Assembly (NCBI GenBank): GCA_900104855.1
Contig: FNSS01000001.1
Span: forward strand, 4,836,001 to 4,900,000
Reading direction: 5' to 3'
From: Rhizobiales bacterium GAS188
Lineage (GTDB): Bacteria > Pseudomonadota > Alphaproteobacteria > Rhizobiales > Beijerinckiaceae
Length of the DNA stretch: 64,000 nt
Shown one piece after another: positions 26,653-35,521 of the stretch. The notes beneath the pieces are model-generated. The model was not told where the DNA came from, ran no database searches, and saw only the letters and a program-made list of their open reading frames with translations. Each line of letters starts with the position of its first letter. The stretch's first letter is position 1. Made by a program: the position numbers and the translations under genes.

Positions 26653-26751
26653 ACCCACACATCTCCACGTTCGACGGCGCGCGACGCGAGCGGCGACTTC
26701 TCGCCATAGGTCCCAGGCACGTCCGCCGCTGCTCCATGCGCTCTCGCACGG

Positions 26752-27849
26752 TCAGGAGACTACAAGCCGCCGATCCGGCGTGAGCGTGACTCCCGTCCCG
26801 AACCTTCGGCTTTCTCGGTCCAGTGTCTGTCGCATCCAATCGATGTCTTGACTCGACGGGCGAGCGAGCCTGAACCGTCGAATTTGGAGGGGGACGATTT
26901 CGAGCGCGGCAAGATCCGCGCTCACAAGATCGATATCCACGAAATACATCAAGGCGAGTTCGCCACCAAATTCCTCATAGCCTTTGATGCCCTCGTAGTC
27001 GTTCAGGAAATCGCCGCAGCCATAGAGAACGAGCCGATTTCGGTAGACCTCGACCGCTTTCGCGTGATGCGAAGAGTGGCCGTGAACGATGGACACATTC
27101 ACCCTATCGATCAGCGCATGAGCGAAGTGCCTTTGCTCGTCGGGAGTTTCATATCCCCAGTTGGGGCCCCAATGAACGGAGACAATGATCACGTCGCGCG
27201 GGCGGCTGAGATGTGCGACCTGATCGCAAACCCGTGCGAGCGTCGGATCGGCGAGGTCTGTCAGGAGATTCACGCCCGCGTCTTCTTGGGTTGCGGCCCA
27301 ACTCCGGGGAGTGCCGCTCGTCACCGCCGCGAACGAAAAGACAAGCACGCGACCTTTGCCGGCGATATCCAAGACCGCCGGCGCGCCGGCCTCGTCGAGA
27401 TTTCGGCCGGCGCCTGCAGTCTTGACCCGCAGACCCTCGAGTGTCGCCAAGGTCTCCAAGAGCCCGGCGCGCCCCCAATCGAGAACGTGATTGTTTGCGA
27501 GCACACAGCAGTCGATCGACGCTGCCGTGAGACACTCCGCGTTCTTGGGGTTCATTCGGTAGTTGATGTCTTTCGGGGCATGATCGTCGCTACAGGTTAC
27601 GCTCGTTTCGAGATTGACGATGCGAGCGTCTGGCTGTGCACGATCCAGTTCGCCGAGAGCCGCGCCCCAGATATATGAAGGGCATACCTGCCGTGGAATA
27701 GGTCCGTTTGCTTGCTCGGCGAGACGCACATAAGCCGATGCCGACTTTACGTATGCCTCATGGAGAAGCGGGTCGCCGGGATGGGGCATCACTTGATCGA
27801 TGCCCCTTCCAATCATGACGTCGCCGCACAGGAAAATGCGTGCGGTCAT
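26752..27849 (-). CDS. CapA family protein (PGA_cap metallophosphatase-like fold)
   Basis: 365 residues. Conserved CapA stretches appear in order: 'CGDVMIGRGID' at the start, 'IVNLETSVT', 'CVLANNHVLDWG', 'VSVHWGPNWG' and 'IVHGHSSHH'. The family is named for poly-gamma-glutamate capsule synthesis, but many members are uncharacterised phosphoesterase-like proteins. No signal peptide is seen, so it is probably cytosolic. Its ATG overlaps the stop of a truncated PEBP gene, suggesting that a rearrangement joined the two. Confidence 0.85.
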   Translation of the reverse strand: MTARIFLCGDVMIGRGIDQVMPHPGDPLLHEAYVKSASAYVRLAEQANGPIPRQVCPSYIWGAALGELDRAQPDARIVNLETSVTCSDDHAPKDINYRMNPKNAECLTAASIDCCVLANNHVLDWGRAGLLETLATLEGLRVKTAGAGRNLDEAGAPAVLDIAGKGRVLVFSFAAVTSGTPRSWAATQEDAGVNLLTDLADPTLARVCDQVAHLSRPRDVIIVSVHWGPNWGYETPDEQRHFAHALIDRVNVSIVHGHSSHHAKAVEVYRNRLVLYGCGDFLNDYEGIKGYEEFGGELALMYFVDIDLVSADLAALEIVPLQIRRFRLARPSSQDIDWMRQTLDRESRRFGTGVTLTPDRRLVVS

Positions 27850-28001
27850 CTTTCATAGACGCCGACGAGGATCGCGACAAAGCTGCGCGTCTCCGGCGGC
27901 GATTCACTCCAATCGAGGGGCGGGGACAGGTCTTCGCCGTCGCAGGTGAAGCGGCGGGGAATCGCTGACCCATCGGGAAAAGCACTCGAACTCAGCCGCA
28001 T
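27846..28001 (-). pseudogene. Truncated PEBP (YbhB/RKIP-like) gene
   Basis: From ATG 28001 the 51-residue frame begins like a full YbhB-type phosphatidylethanolamine-binding protein ('AIPRRFTCDGEDLSPPLDW', then 'ETRSFVAIL'), where the conserved 'DDPDAP' segment should follow. Instead a few unrelated residues and a TGA follow, overlapping the CapA-like start. Family members have about 150-180 residues, so roughly the last two thirds are missing. Confidence 0.8.
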
Positions 28002-28160
28002 CGGTTGTCTCCATAGTGCGTGCCGCAAGAGAATGCGTCTCTGCCGGCCGATTGGATTGATGTGGGTCAAACGCCGATAGAGGCAGGCGAGTTGCAGAGA
28101 ACGAAGATGTTGCGCCCTGGTCCGGTTCTATCTGAGGCGAAAAGGCTCTAGAGGTCACCC

Positions 28161-29180
28161 ATGCGACCGGTCCTGAAGCCTTCTCTGGTCAACGGGCGAT
28201 CCGGCGATCCGGCACTCTACGTCGAATCGATGTTCGAGAGGCGCGCGATCCTGCTCGACCTCGGCGACATCACGGCTCTGTGGCCCCGCAAGCTCCAACG
28301 CCTCGAACATATCTGCGTCTCGCACGCCCATATCGATCACTTCGTTGGATTTGATCGGCTGTTGCGGGTCTTGGTGGGGCGCGACGCGAAGCTCAACCTC
28401 TACGGTCCGCAAGGGTTCATCGACCAGGTGGGCCACAAGCTTCATGCCTATTGCTGGAACCTTGCCGGTCGTTACCTCAGCGACCTCGTCTTCATAGTGA
28501 CCGAAATCGATTCCTCGTTTCAGACAAAGACCGCGCGCTTTCGCCTGAAGAGCGGATTCGACCGAGAGGAAGGCGCTGCCGGGCGCGCAGCCGAGGGCAT
28601 CCTCCATAGCGAACCGGCATTCCGGATCAGGACGGCGATACTCGAGCATTTCACTCCTTCCCTTGGATTCGCGATCGAGGAGGCCGCCCATGTCAACGTC
28701 TGGAAGAACCGGCTCGCGGAATCGGGGCTCCCCGTCGGGCCGTGGCTGCGCGAGCTCAAGCGGGCGGTGATCGAGAACAGGCCGGACGACCATCCGATCA
28801 CGATCGGCTCACCGCAAGGGACATCAGATCGGCGTGTGCTGCCACTGGCGGCCCTGCGTCCAGCGCTCACGGTTACGCCTGGCCAGAAGGTCGCCTATGT
28901 GACCGATGTTGCTGACACGAAGGCCAATCGTGAGGCCATCGTCAGGCTCGCCCGGAATGCCGACCTCCTCTACATCGAGGCTGCCTTTGCGCATGCCGAC
29001 GCCGCATTGGCGGCTGAGCGCGCGCATTTGACGACCGTCGCCGCCGGGCAGATCGCCCGCGAAGCCGAGGCGCGCAGGGTCGAGCCGTTTCATTTTTCTC
29101 CCCGCTATGTGGGGCAAGAAGGGCGCATGCTGAACGAGGTCATGGCCGCATTTCTCGCCGCACAGGTGCCGCACGAGTGA
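28161..29180 (+). CDS. MBL-fold metal-dependent hydrolase (RNase Z-like)
   Basis: 339 residues. 'VSHAHIDHFVGFDRLL' holds the HxHxDH zinc motif, 'VAYVTDVADT' a later metal ligand, and 'HFSPRY' matches the C-terminal RNase Z-type His-Phe-Ser-x-Arg-Tyr. The N-terminus lacks a signal peptide. The family includes tRNA 3' processing enzymes and many phosphodiesterases, and this one differs enough from housekeeping RNase Z that I call only the fold. It is divergent from the truncated PEBP gene and has no evident operon partner. Confidence 0.85.
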   Translation: MRPVLKPSLVNGRSGDPALYVESMFERRAILLDLGDITALWPRKLQRLEHICVSHAHIDHFVGFDRLLRVLVGRDAKLNLYGPQGFIDQVGHKLHAYCWNLAGRYLSDLVFIVTEIDSSFQTKTARFRLKSGFDREEGAAGRAAEGILHSEPAFRIRTAILEHFTPSLGFAIEEAAHVNVWKNRLAESGLPVGPWLRELKRAVIENRPDDHPITIGSPQGTSDRRVLPLAALRPALTVTPGQKVAYVTDVADTKANREAIVRLARNADLLYIEAAFAHADAALAAERAHLTTVAAGQIAREAEARRVEPFHFSPRYVGQEGRMLNEVMAAFLAAQVPHE

Positions 29181-29381
29181 AGGGGGCAGGCCAATGGGTG
29201 GCCGTAGACCAAACTCATTTCCAATGCGGTGGCCAAGTCTTCCGAATGCGGCGCTTCCAGGCGCTCATCTCAGGGCCCGAAAACTTCCGCTGCCGCGCCT
29301 AGCGATGCGCAAAGCAGATTGCTTCACCAGCATGCCCCGATTCGCGCAATCCATCCACCGCCACGGCGCTCACCGGCGAAA

Positions 29382-29861
29382 TCACGCCTGAGCGCGCCAG
29401 ACCAATCCGAGAGCGATCCAGGCATCCAAGGCATCGACGACGTCCCAATGTTCCACCAGGAGGTGGTCGCTGACGCGATAGAGATCCGAGGTCGCGAAAT
29501 GCAAGCTCTTGCCGGTCGCCGGCACGCCGCGGAAGGGGCCGGCATGCGTTCCCTCCCATTGCGTCATGGCAATCAAGCGATCGCCTTCGACGAGGATCTT
29601 CTGGTTGACCGGCTTCAGGTCGGGGAAGCCGGCATGGAAGGCCTGCACGAACGCCTTGTAGGCCGGCCTCACATCGACCGGTCCCGGCGGGCCGTAGGTT
29701 CGGACGAACTCGCGATGCGCGTCGATGCCGGGCTTGATGTTGGGACTGTGGCTTATGAATTCGGGATGCAGGTATTCGTCGACCGCCGTCAGATCATGGT
29801 CGTCATACAACCTCCGCCGGAAGTCCAGAAAGCGTTGATGCATGGTGTCGCGGGTGGCCAT
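29382..29861 (-). CDS. SnoaL-like / ester cyclase family protein
   Basis: 159 residues of the NTF2-like fold: 'FISHSPNIKPGIDAHREFVR', 'AFHAGFPDLKPVNQKILVEG', 'WEGTHAGPFRGVPATGKSL', 'RVSDHLLVEHWDVVDALDA' follow the SnoaL pattern exactly (acidic and His residues that shape the pocket). The start ATG 29861 lies inside the 3' end of the MFS gene. Members range from polyketide cyclases to proteins without known activity. As it trails a drug exporter, it may belong to the same stress unit. Confidence 0.85.
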   Translation of the reverse strand: MATRDTMHQRFLDFRRRLYDDHDLTAVDEYLHPEFISHSPNIKPGIDAHREFVRTYGPPGPVDVRPAYKAFVQAFHAGFPDLKPVNQKILVEGDRLIAMTQWEGTHAGPFRGVPATGKSLHFATSDLYRVSDHLLVEHWDVVDALDAWIALGLVWRAQA

Positions 29862-31339
29862 TTTGGGGCTCCGTTGCTGCGGCTGGAAACTATTCGGCGG
29901 GGATTTGCACGGCGAGCGTCCGGCGAAACAAGCAGGCAAAGCGCCAGCACTGCGGCGCCGATCTCGTAGGTCAGGGCGAGCCCGAAGGCATCGCCGGCGT
30001 CCCGGAGATGTGTCGAGGCAGCGGGAGCCGCGACCGAGACGTAGAGCATGCTGGTGATCGCGACGCCGAATGCACCACCCACCTGCTGGGCCGTCGCGAC
30101 CAGGCCCGCGGCCTGTCCGGCATATTCTTTCGACGTGCTCGCCAGCACCGCGTTCAGCAGCGGCGGGAGGAACAGGCCTTGGCCAATTCCCGTTGCGACC
30201 AGCGCCGGGACGAGCCCCCGGCCGCCAGCCACATCTTGATTGACGGCGATCCAGGCGCAGCCGCCATAGCCGAGCGCCACCACGGCACCGCCGAGACACA
30301 TCATGGGGAAGGATCCGTAGCTCGGCAGAAGCCGGCCTGCGATCAGCGAGGTGAGCAGGAAGGCAGCCGGAATCGGGGCTGTGATCAGCGCGGCATGCCA
30401 GGGCGAGTAGTCGAGGCCGGTCTGGAGAAAGAGCGCCAGGGCATAAAGGAAGGCGACGACGGTCGAATGGAACAGGAAGGCGATGGCGACGCCGCTCGAG
30501 AAGGAGGGGATCTTGAACAGGCGAGGCTCGATCACCGGGCTTTTGCCGGTGCCGGATTTTCGGCGCTGATCGAGAAGGAACAGAACGAGCGTCAGGGCCG
30601 CGGCCGCCATTGAGATGAGGGCCCAGCTCGGCCATCCGGCGCCCTGGCCCACGATCAGAGGGTAGAGGAGCAAGCCGAGGCCGACGGCGCATAGGAGCGC
30701 GCCCCCGGCATCCAGGCGCGTTGTGCCCCCGGCGCGGGTTTCGGGGATCAGCCGCATCGCGCCGAAGCAGGCGATGAGGCCGATCGGAACATTGAACAGG
30801 AAGACCGCGCGCCAGCCCGTGCCCCAGAGGTCGGCGGCGATCAACGCGCCGCCGATGAGCGGGCCGGCGATCCCGGAAAGGCCGAGAGCCACACCGAACG
30901 CCGCGAAGGCGCGGGCCCGGGCATGCTCGTCGGCAGAAGTCACCCGGATGACGGAGAGGATCTGCGGAAACATGGCCGCGGCAGCGATGCCTTCCGCGAT
31001 ACGGGCGCCGATCAGTATCGACACCGAACCGGCGAGGCCGCAGATGAGCGCCGAAACGGTGAAGCCTGCGAGCCCCAGCACGAACAGGCGGCGGCGCCCA
31101 TAGATGTCGCCCAGCCGGCCGCCCGTGATGAGCATGGCTCCGTAGGCGAGGCCGTAATAGGCCACGACCGCGGACATTTCGGAGGGCGACGCGGACAGAT
31201 CCCGCTGGATGCTGGGAATGGCCAGGTTGACGATGAAGGTGCTCATCACCGCCAGGAAGACGCCGCTCAACAGGACGACGAGCCCCGCTGGGCCGAGCTT
31301 CGGCTCCTCGCCTGCGAGCACCCCATTGCTCCTCGCCAT
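29789..31339 (-). CDS. MFS transporter, DHA2/EmrB-QacA type
   Basis: 516 residues with about 14 hydrophobic segments. The N-terminal 'FLAVMSTFIVNLAIPSI' matches motif D1 of the DHA2 family, and 'GGRLGDIYGRRRLF' is MFS motif A. It should export drugs or other toxic compounds by proton antiport. The last 25 residues overlap the SnoaL gene by 73 bases and are unlike a usual terminus. A one-base change near 29930 would instead end the frame at TAG 29890-29892 after 'FRRTLAVQIPAE', so a frameshift or base-call error near the 3' end is possible. It is divergent from an XRE regulator. Confidence 0.88.
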   Translation of the reverse strand: MARSNGVLAGEEPKLGPAGLVVLLSGVFLAVMSTFIVNLAIPSIQRDLSASPSEMSAVVAYYGLAYGAMLITGGRLGDIYGRRRLFVLGLAGFTVSALICGLAGSVSILIGARIAEGIAAAAMFPQILSVIRVTSADEHARARAFAAFGVALGLSGIAGPLIGGALIAADLWGTGWRAVFLFNVPIGLIACFGAMRLIPETRAGGTTRLDAGGALLCAVGLGLLLYPLIVGQGAGWPSWALISMAAAALTLVLFLLDQRRKSGTGKSPVIEPRLFKIPSFSSGVAIAFLFHSTVVAFLYALALFLQTGLDYSPWHAALITAPIPAAFLLTSLIAGRLLPSYGSFPMMCLGGAVVALGYGGCAWIAVNQDVAGGRGLVPALVATGIGQGLFLPPLLNAVLASTSKEYAGQAAGLVATAQQVGGAFGVAITSMLYVSVAAPAASTHLRDAGDAFGLALTYEIGAAVLALCLLVSPDARRANPRRIVSSRSNGAPKWPPATPCINAFWTSGGGCMTTMI

Positions 31340-31384
31340 GTTGCTGCGCCCCTGATCCGTTGAAGATGGCGATCCGAATTCGAC

Positions 31385-31415
31385 CGCATGCGCAATCTGG
31401 GGATGGTGTTATAAT
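31385..31415 (+). promoter_or_regulatory. Possible promoter of the XRE regulator
   Basis: A consensus -10 (TATAAT at 31410-31415) stands 47 bases before the regulator's ATG in the 123-bp divergent space. No good -35 is seen at the right distance, so a weak or activated promoter is likely. Confidence 0.35.
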
Positions 31416-31462
31416 CGGACCAGAAGAGAAGTTATCCAGGTATAAGGAGCATCAGGCTAATC

Positions 31463-32308
31463 ATGAGCCTGCGTCCGCGCACGCCCGAGCGCCAAGAGCT
31501 CGCAGCCTTTCTGAGGACCCGGCGGGAGCGCCTGTCGCCGGCGCAAGTCGGCCTGCCGACGACGATGCGGCGCCGCACGCCGGGACTGAGGCGAGAGGAA
31601 GTCGCCCATATCGCAGGCGTCGGGGTGACCTGGTACACATGGCTGGAACAGGGCAGACCGATCGATGTCTCCGCCCATTTCCTGGAACAGGTCGCCCGTG
31701 CACTTCGGCTCGACGCCACCGAACGCGCCCATCTCTTCACATTGGCGCATTACCGCCCGCCGCCGATCGTGCCGGGTGGCTCGCCCTGGGCGACGCCCGA
31801 ATTGCGCCGGATGCTGGAGGTGGTTGCGGGACCGGCCTATCTCGCCACGGCTTCAATGGATGTCATCGCCTGGAACACGGCGCTCTCAGCTGTCTTCGGG
31901 GATCTGGGTGCGGTTGCGCAGGATGATCGCAACATGCTGTGGCTGGTCTTCGCGAGCGCGCCGCACCGCGCTGCCATTCCGAATTGGGAAATCGACGCTC
32001 GGGCCATGCTGGCGCGCTTTCGCGTCGAGTTCGGGCGCCATCGGGACGATCCTGCCTTTTTGAAGCTGATCAACCGCCTGCAACTTGCCAGCCACGAATT
32101 CCATCGCTGGTGGGCCGAGCAGGATGTGAGCTTGCGCGCCAACAAGATGAAGGGATTCGAGGTCTCGCCCGTGGGCCGGATGGAGCTCGAACAGACGGTC
32201 TTCCTCGTCGAGGAGGCGCCGGATCTTCGCCTCGTCGTCTACACCCCTGTCGATGAGGAGAGCGCTGCCAAAATCGAGCTCCTCCGTCGCGAATGGCGCG
32301 CCAGATAG
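31463..32308 (+). CDS. XRE family regulator with MmyB-like ligand-binding domain
   Basis: 281 residues. The N-terminal helix-turn-helix ('TPGLRREEVAHIAGVGVTWY', then 'WLEQGRPIDVS') is characteristic of the MmyB-like group, in which 'R(T/R)PGLRREEVA' is nearly invariant. The C-terminal part (about 100-275) matches the PAS-like ligand domain ('DVIAWNTALSAVFGDLG', 'HRWWAEQDV'). In this group the gene usually sits divergent from the gene it controls, as here with the MFS exporter, so repression of that exporter is inferred. Confidence 0.92.
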   Translation: MSLRPRTPERQELAAFLRTRRERLSPAQVGLPTTMRRRTPGLRREEVAHIAGVGVTWYTWLEQGRPIDVSAHFLEQVARALRLDATERAHLFTLAHYRPPPIVPGGSPWATPELRRMLEVVAGPAYLATASMDVIAWNTALSAVFGDLGAVAQDDRNMLWLVFASAPHRAAIPNWEIDARAMLARFRVEFGRHRDDPAFLKLINRLQLASHEFHRWWAEQDVSLRANKMKGFEVSPVGRMELEQTVFLVEEAPDLRLVVYTPVDEESAAKIELLRREWRAR

Positions 32309-32423
32309 TGCACTTGATTGCCTGATGGTCCGGCTCGTGAACCGCGATCGCAATTGAATCCGCTTGGCCCGTAGGTCCGAGAGTGCTCCCCGGCCGGGCT
32401 TCTGCCTGCGTTTCATCACAGTT

Positions 32424-32834
32424 TCACGCGGTGCGTTGGACGCCGGCATGAGCTCTTCCACGCGCGAGCTCCACGAAGCGGTGTTTGACCTGGGCGAACA
32501 ACGCCGGCGGGATCGGCCCGTAATAGCCAGTGTCGGTGTCGCAGGGGCGAAGGTCGGGACCTGGCCAGACGAAACGATTGCTTTCGGTTAGGACGATCCA
32601 GGAGCGATCGTCATCGAGCCGAAGGCGCTGCTTGACTGGTGCTGGGATTTCGATGGCGTGCTGCGGATCGGTCGGCGAGGTATGCGTGATAGGCAGGACA
32701 CGCACCACCGGCGACCCATCTTCCTCCCGCGAGATGATCGCGAGCACGAGACAGGGCCGATCCTTGTCACCGTCCTCGCGGCCTTCGAGATGCTGCCGAT
32801 GCCAGAGATAGGAATAGATGCCAGAGATAGGCAT
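32424..32834 (-). CDS. PemK/MazF-like toxin, N-terminus altered by a 19-bp duplication
   Basis: 136 residues. 'EGDGDKDRPCLVL'-like sequence followed by 'VVRVLPITHTSPTDP' and 'DRSWIVLTESNRFVWPGPDL' resembles a PemK-like toxin group, presumed RNases. The present start (ATG 32834) exists only because of a 19-bp tandem duplication (32798-32812 repeated at 32817-32831). Without it the frame would run on into 'FIFRYAYLWHRQHLEG' from a start upstream, overlapping the antitoxin gene, which is the normal layout. Toxin activity is therefore uncertain. It lies 26 bases after the antitoxin. Confidence 0.75.
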   Translation of the reverse strand: MPISGIYSYLWHRQHLEGREDGDKDRPCLVLAIISREEDGSPVVRVLPITHTSPTDPQHAIEIPAPVKQRLRLDDDRSWIVLTESNRFVWPGPDLRPCDTDTGYYGPIPPALFAQVKHRFVELARGRAHAGVQRTA

Positions 32835-32860
32835 AACGGAAGATGAAACCGAGCTTGACC

Positions 32861-33130
32861 TCAGTCGGCAGCACGCGACCGGAGTTCGGCATTGAGATGC
32901 GTGTGGCCAGGTTCCATCTCGGCGTTCTCGACTGCGGCGATCTCCGCCTCGCTCAGCTCGGCGGTGAGCTCGACCCTGCGGTCGCGCTTGGACAAGCGCA
33001 GGAAATCCTCATAGGCCAGCAACACGGTGCGCGGTCGGCCGTTCTTGGTGATGATGACCGGTTCGCGAATGGCGGCGTCCTGGTAGGCTCCGAAATTCTT
33101 CGAGACTTCGGCAGCGGGAACGGTAGACAT
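32861..33130 (-). CDS. Phd/YefM family antitoxin
   Basis: 89 residues. 'VPAAEVSKNFGAYQDAAIRE' and 'VIITKNGRPRTVLLAYEDFL' are the DNA-binding half of the Phd/YefM fold. The C-terminal 40 residues are acidic, as expected for the disordered toxin-neutralising tail. It precedes the PemK-like toxin on the same strand and probably represses the operon. Confidence 0.88.
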   Translation of the reverse strand: MSTVPAAEVSKNFGAYQDAAIREPVIITKNGRPRTVLLAYEDFLRLSKRDRRVELTAELSEAEIAAVENAEMEPGHTHLNAELRSRAAD

Positions 33131-33218
33131 TGGCTGTCTCCTTCGGTCGGGATATTACGGAATTCCCGGAAGGGGGCTGCCGATAGATGGCCATTCCTCC
33201 GTCCCGGTTCGCCTGCCC

Positions 33219-33980
33219 TCACTTCTTCAGGCGATAGCCCGTCTTGAAGATCCAGACGATGGCGACGAGGCACAGCACCAGGAATGCCAGCGTCATGCCG
33301 AGGCTGATGCTGATATCCACGTCCGCCTTGCCGAAGAAGCTCCAGCGGAAGCCGCTGATCAGGTAGACGACCGGGTTGAGCAGCGCGACGCGTTGCCAAA
33401 GCGGCGGCAGCATGTCGATGGAGTAGAAGCTGCCGCCGAGGAAGGTCAGCGGCGTGATGATGAGCAGCGGGATCAATTGCAGCTTCTCGAAGCCCTCGGC
33501 CCAGATGCCGATGACGAATCCGAACAGGCTGAAGGTCGCCGCCGTCAGCATCAAGAACAGCAGCATCCACAGCGGGTGCTCGACGCGCAGCGGCACGAAC
33601 AGGGCGGCAGTCGCGAGGATGATCAGGCCGAGGATGATCGATTTCGTCGCCGCGGCGCCGACATACCCGAGCACGATCTCTGTGGCCGAGATCGGGGCGG
33701 ACAGGATCTCGTAGATCGTCCCGACGAAGCGAGGAAAATAGATGCCGAAGGAGGCGTTGGCGATGCTCTGCGTCAGCAGCGAGAGCATGACGAGGCCCGG
33801 CACGATGAAGGCGCCGTAGCTGACATCGCCGACATCGGTCATCCGCGATCCGATCGCGGCGCCGAACACGACGAAATAGAGCGAGGTCGAGATCACCGGC
33901 GAGACGATGCTCTGCAGGAGCGTGCGCCTGGTCCGCGCCATCTCGAAGCGATAGATCGCGAGCACGGCCTGAACGTTCAT
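33219..33980 (-). CDS. ABC-2 type transporter permease (YadH-like)
   Basis: 253 residues with six hydrophobic segments. It starts with an amphipathic helix followed by '[20 protein letters not shown]', the pattern of ABC-2 exporters, and 'FVPGLVM'-like '[20 protein letters not shown]' is typical of the YadH subgroup. The gene overlaps the ATPase stop by 4 bases. It presumably exports a lipid-linked or hydrophobic substrate; the E. coli YadGH substrate is not firmly known. Confidence 0.9.
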   Translation of the reverse strand: MNVQAVLAIYRFEMARTRRTLLQSIVSPVISTSLYFVVFGAAIGSRMTDVGDVSYGAFIVPGLVMLSLLTQSIANASFGIYFPRFVGTIYEILSAPISATEIVLGYVGAAATKSIILGLIILATAALFVPLRVEHPLWMLLFLMLTAATFSLFGFVIGIWAEGFEKLQLIPLLIITPLTFLGGSFYSIDMLPPLWQRVALLNPVVYLISGFRWSFFGKADVDISISLGMTLAFLVLCLVAIVWIFKTGYRLKK

Positions 33981-34903
33981 GCCTGCCCCCGCACGATGTC
34001 GACAAAGATCTCTTCGAGCGAGCTCTGCTTCGTCTGCAGGTCGGTGAAGGCGAGACCGGCAGCGTCGAGCGCCTGGAACAGGGGGCGCATGCCGGTCTCT
34101 TCGCCCGTCCCCTCATAGGTATAGGTCACCTCGCGGCCATCCTGCGCGAGCTCGAGCGCAAACCCGCCAAGGCCGTCCGGGATACGCTCGACAGGGGTGT
34201 GCAGCCTCAAGATGAGCTGCTTCTTGCCGAGCTGATGCATCAGCGAGGCCTTCTCCTCGACCAGGATCAGCTCCCCTTTGTTCATCACGCCGATGCGGTC
34301 CGCCAGCTCCTCGGCTTCGTCGATGTAATGCGTCGTCAGGATGATGGTCACGCCGCTGTCGCGCAGCTCCCGCACCACCCGCCACATGTCGCGTCGCAGC
34401 TCCACGTCGACGCCGGCGGTGGGCTCGTCGAGGAACAGGATGTTCGGCTCATGGGAGAGCGCCTTGGCGATCAACACGCGGCGCTTCATGCCGCCGCTCA
34501 GCGTCAAGATCTTGCTGTCCCGCTTGTCCCAGAGAGACATGTCGCGCAGCACCTTCTCGATATGCCCCGGATCGGCTCTGCGTCCAAACAAGCCGCGGCT
34601 GAAGCTGACCGTGGCCCATACCGTCTCGAAGGCATCGGTGGTCAGCTCTTGCGGCACGAGCCCGATCATGGCGCGAGCCGCGCGGTAATCGCGCACGATA
34701 TCGTGGCCGTCGACCAGCACGGCGCCCTCGCTGGCGTTGACGATGCCGCAGATGATGCTGATCAGCGTCGTCTTGCCGGCGCCGTTCGGGCCAAGGAGGG
34801 CGAAGATCTCGCCGCGGCGGATCTCCAGATTGATGGCGTTGAGAGCACAGAAGCCGGACGCATAGGTCTTGCTCAGATTGGAAACGGAGACGATCGGTGG
34901 CAT
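33977..34903 (-). CDS. ABC transporter ATP-binding protein (YadG-like)
   Basis: 308 residues from ATG 34903, where the first conserved strand starts; a 45-residue upstream extension is less likely. Walker A 'GPNGAGKTT', '[17 protein letters not shown]', signature 'LSGGMKRR' and Walker B '[17 protein letters not shown]' follow E. coli YadG closely as I recall it. It forms a two-gene export operon with the permease. Confidence 0.9.
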   Translation of the reverse strand: MPPIVSVSNLSKTYASGFCALNAINLEIRRGEIFALLGPNGAGKTTLISIICGIVNASEGAVLVDGHDIVRDYRAARAMIGLVPQELTTDAFETVWATVSFSRGLFGRRADPGHIEKVLRDMSLWDKRDSKILTLSGGMKRRVLIAKALSHEPNILFLDEPTAGVDVELRRDMWRVVRELRDSGVTIILTTHYIDEAEELADRIGVMNKGELILVEEKASLMHQLGKKQLILRLHTPVERIPDGLGGFALELAQDGREVTYTYEGTGEETGMRPLFQALDAAGLAFTDLQTKQSSLEEIFVDIVRGQA

Positions 34904-35521
34904 CGAAGCAATGAGGTCTCGAGGAGAGCTTGCGTGGGACAAAAGCTTGCGTGGGACGGGTGGGCAAAACACTTGAGTGGATAGATGGGCTGATCGAGGC
35001 GCAACTCGCGGCAGCGGTCTCGAAGCGGCGCGCACCATAGCCTGTCACACGCGGATGTGCGACCCTCGATTCCCAAATCGCGGAAACTCGATGCCGGAAC
35101 CGGATCGACACGCCGCGGCCCGGCCACGGCCTCGCAACGGCCTCAAACTGGCCGAACGGGTCAAGGGATTTTGGGCTGAACGCTATGGTCGCCGTTCAAT
35201 CCTGTGTGTCGGTTCGCTTACATGCGCCCGAACCAGGCTCTATTCGAAAGACAGGAGCGCGAACGCAAGTTAACGGCTGTTCACAACTCATGGACATCTG
35301 GTTCTGCCGAGAGAGTTGCTTCGGAATTGAGGCAGCGACCCGGTTTTCCTCGGCGGGAGTCTCGGCCACTTCATGCGTTGACGTGGATCCGCCGCCCTGA
35401 TTTCGGTGGAATACGCTTGACGGCGCCAACTGCCGTAACCCACAGTGGAATGGGGGGAATCGCTCGGCAAGACCGTTACTCTTGCTCACATCCAGCCGCC
35501 TGCGCCGAGGAACAACGGTAA
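34904..35521. other. 618-bp intergenic region without a recognised gene
   Basis: Short open frames exist in all frames but none shows protein-like composition or family motifs. The region must hold promoters for the YadG-like gene (leftward) and the glycosyltransferase-like gene at 35522 (rightward). I see no clear hairpin, repeat or tRNA. Confidence 0.4.

Noticed and set aside
34904-35521. Possible small genes between the YadG-like and RgpF-like genes
   Set aside because: Several short open frames exist but none has recognisable composition or motifs.
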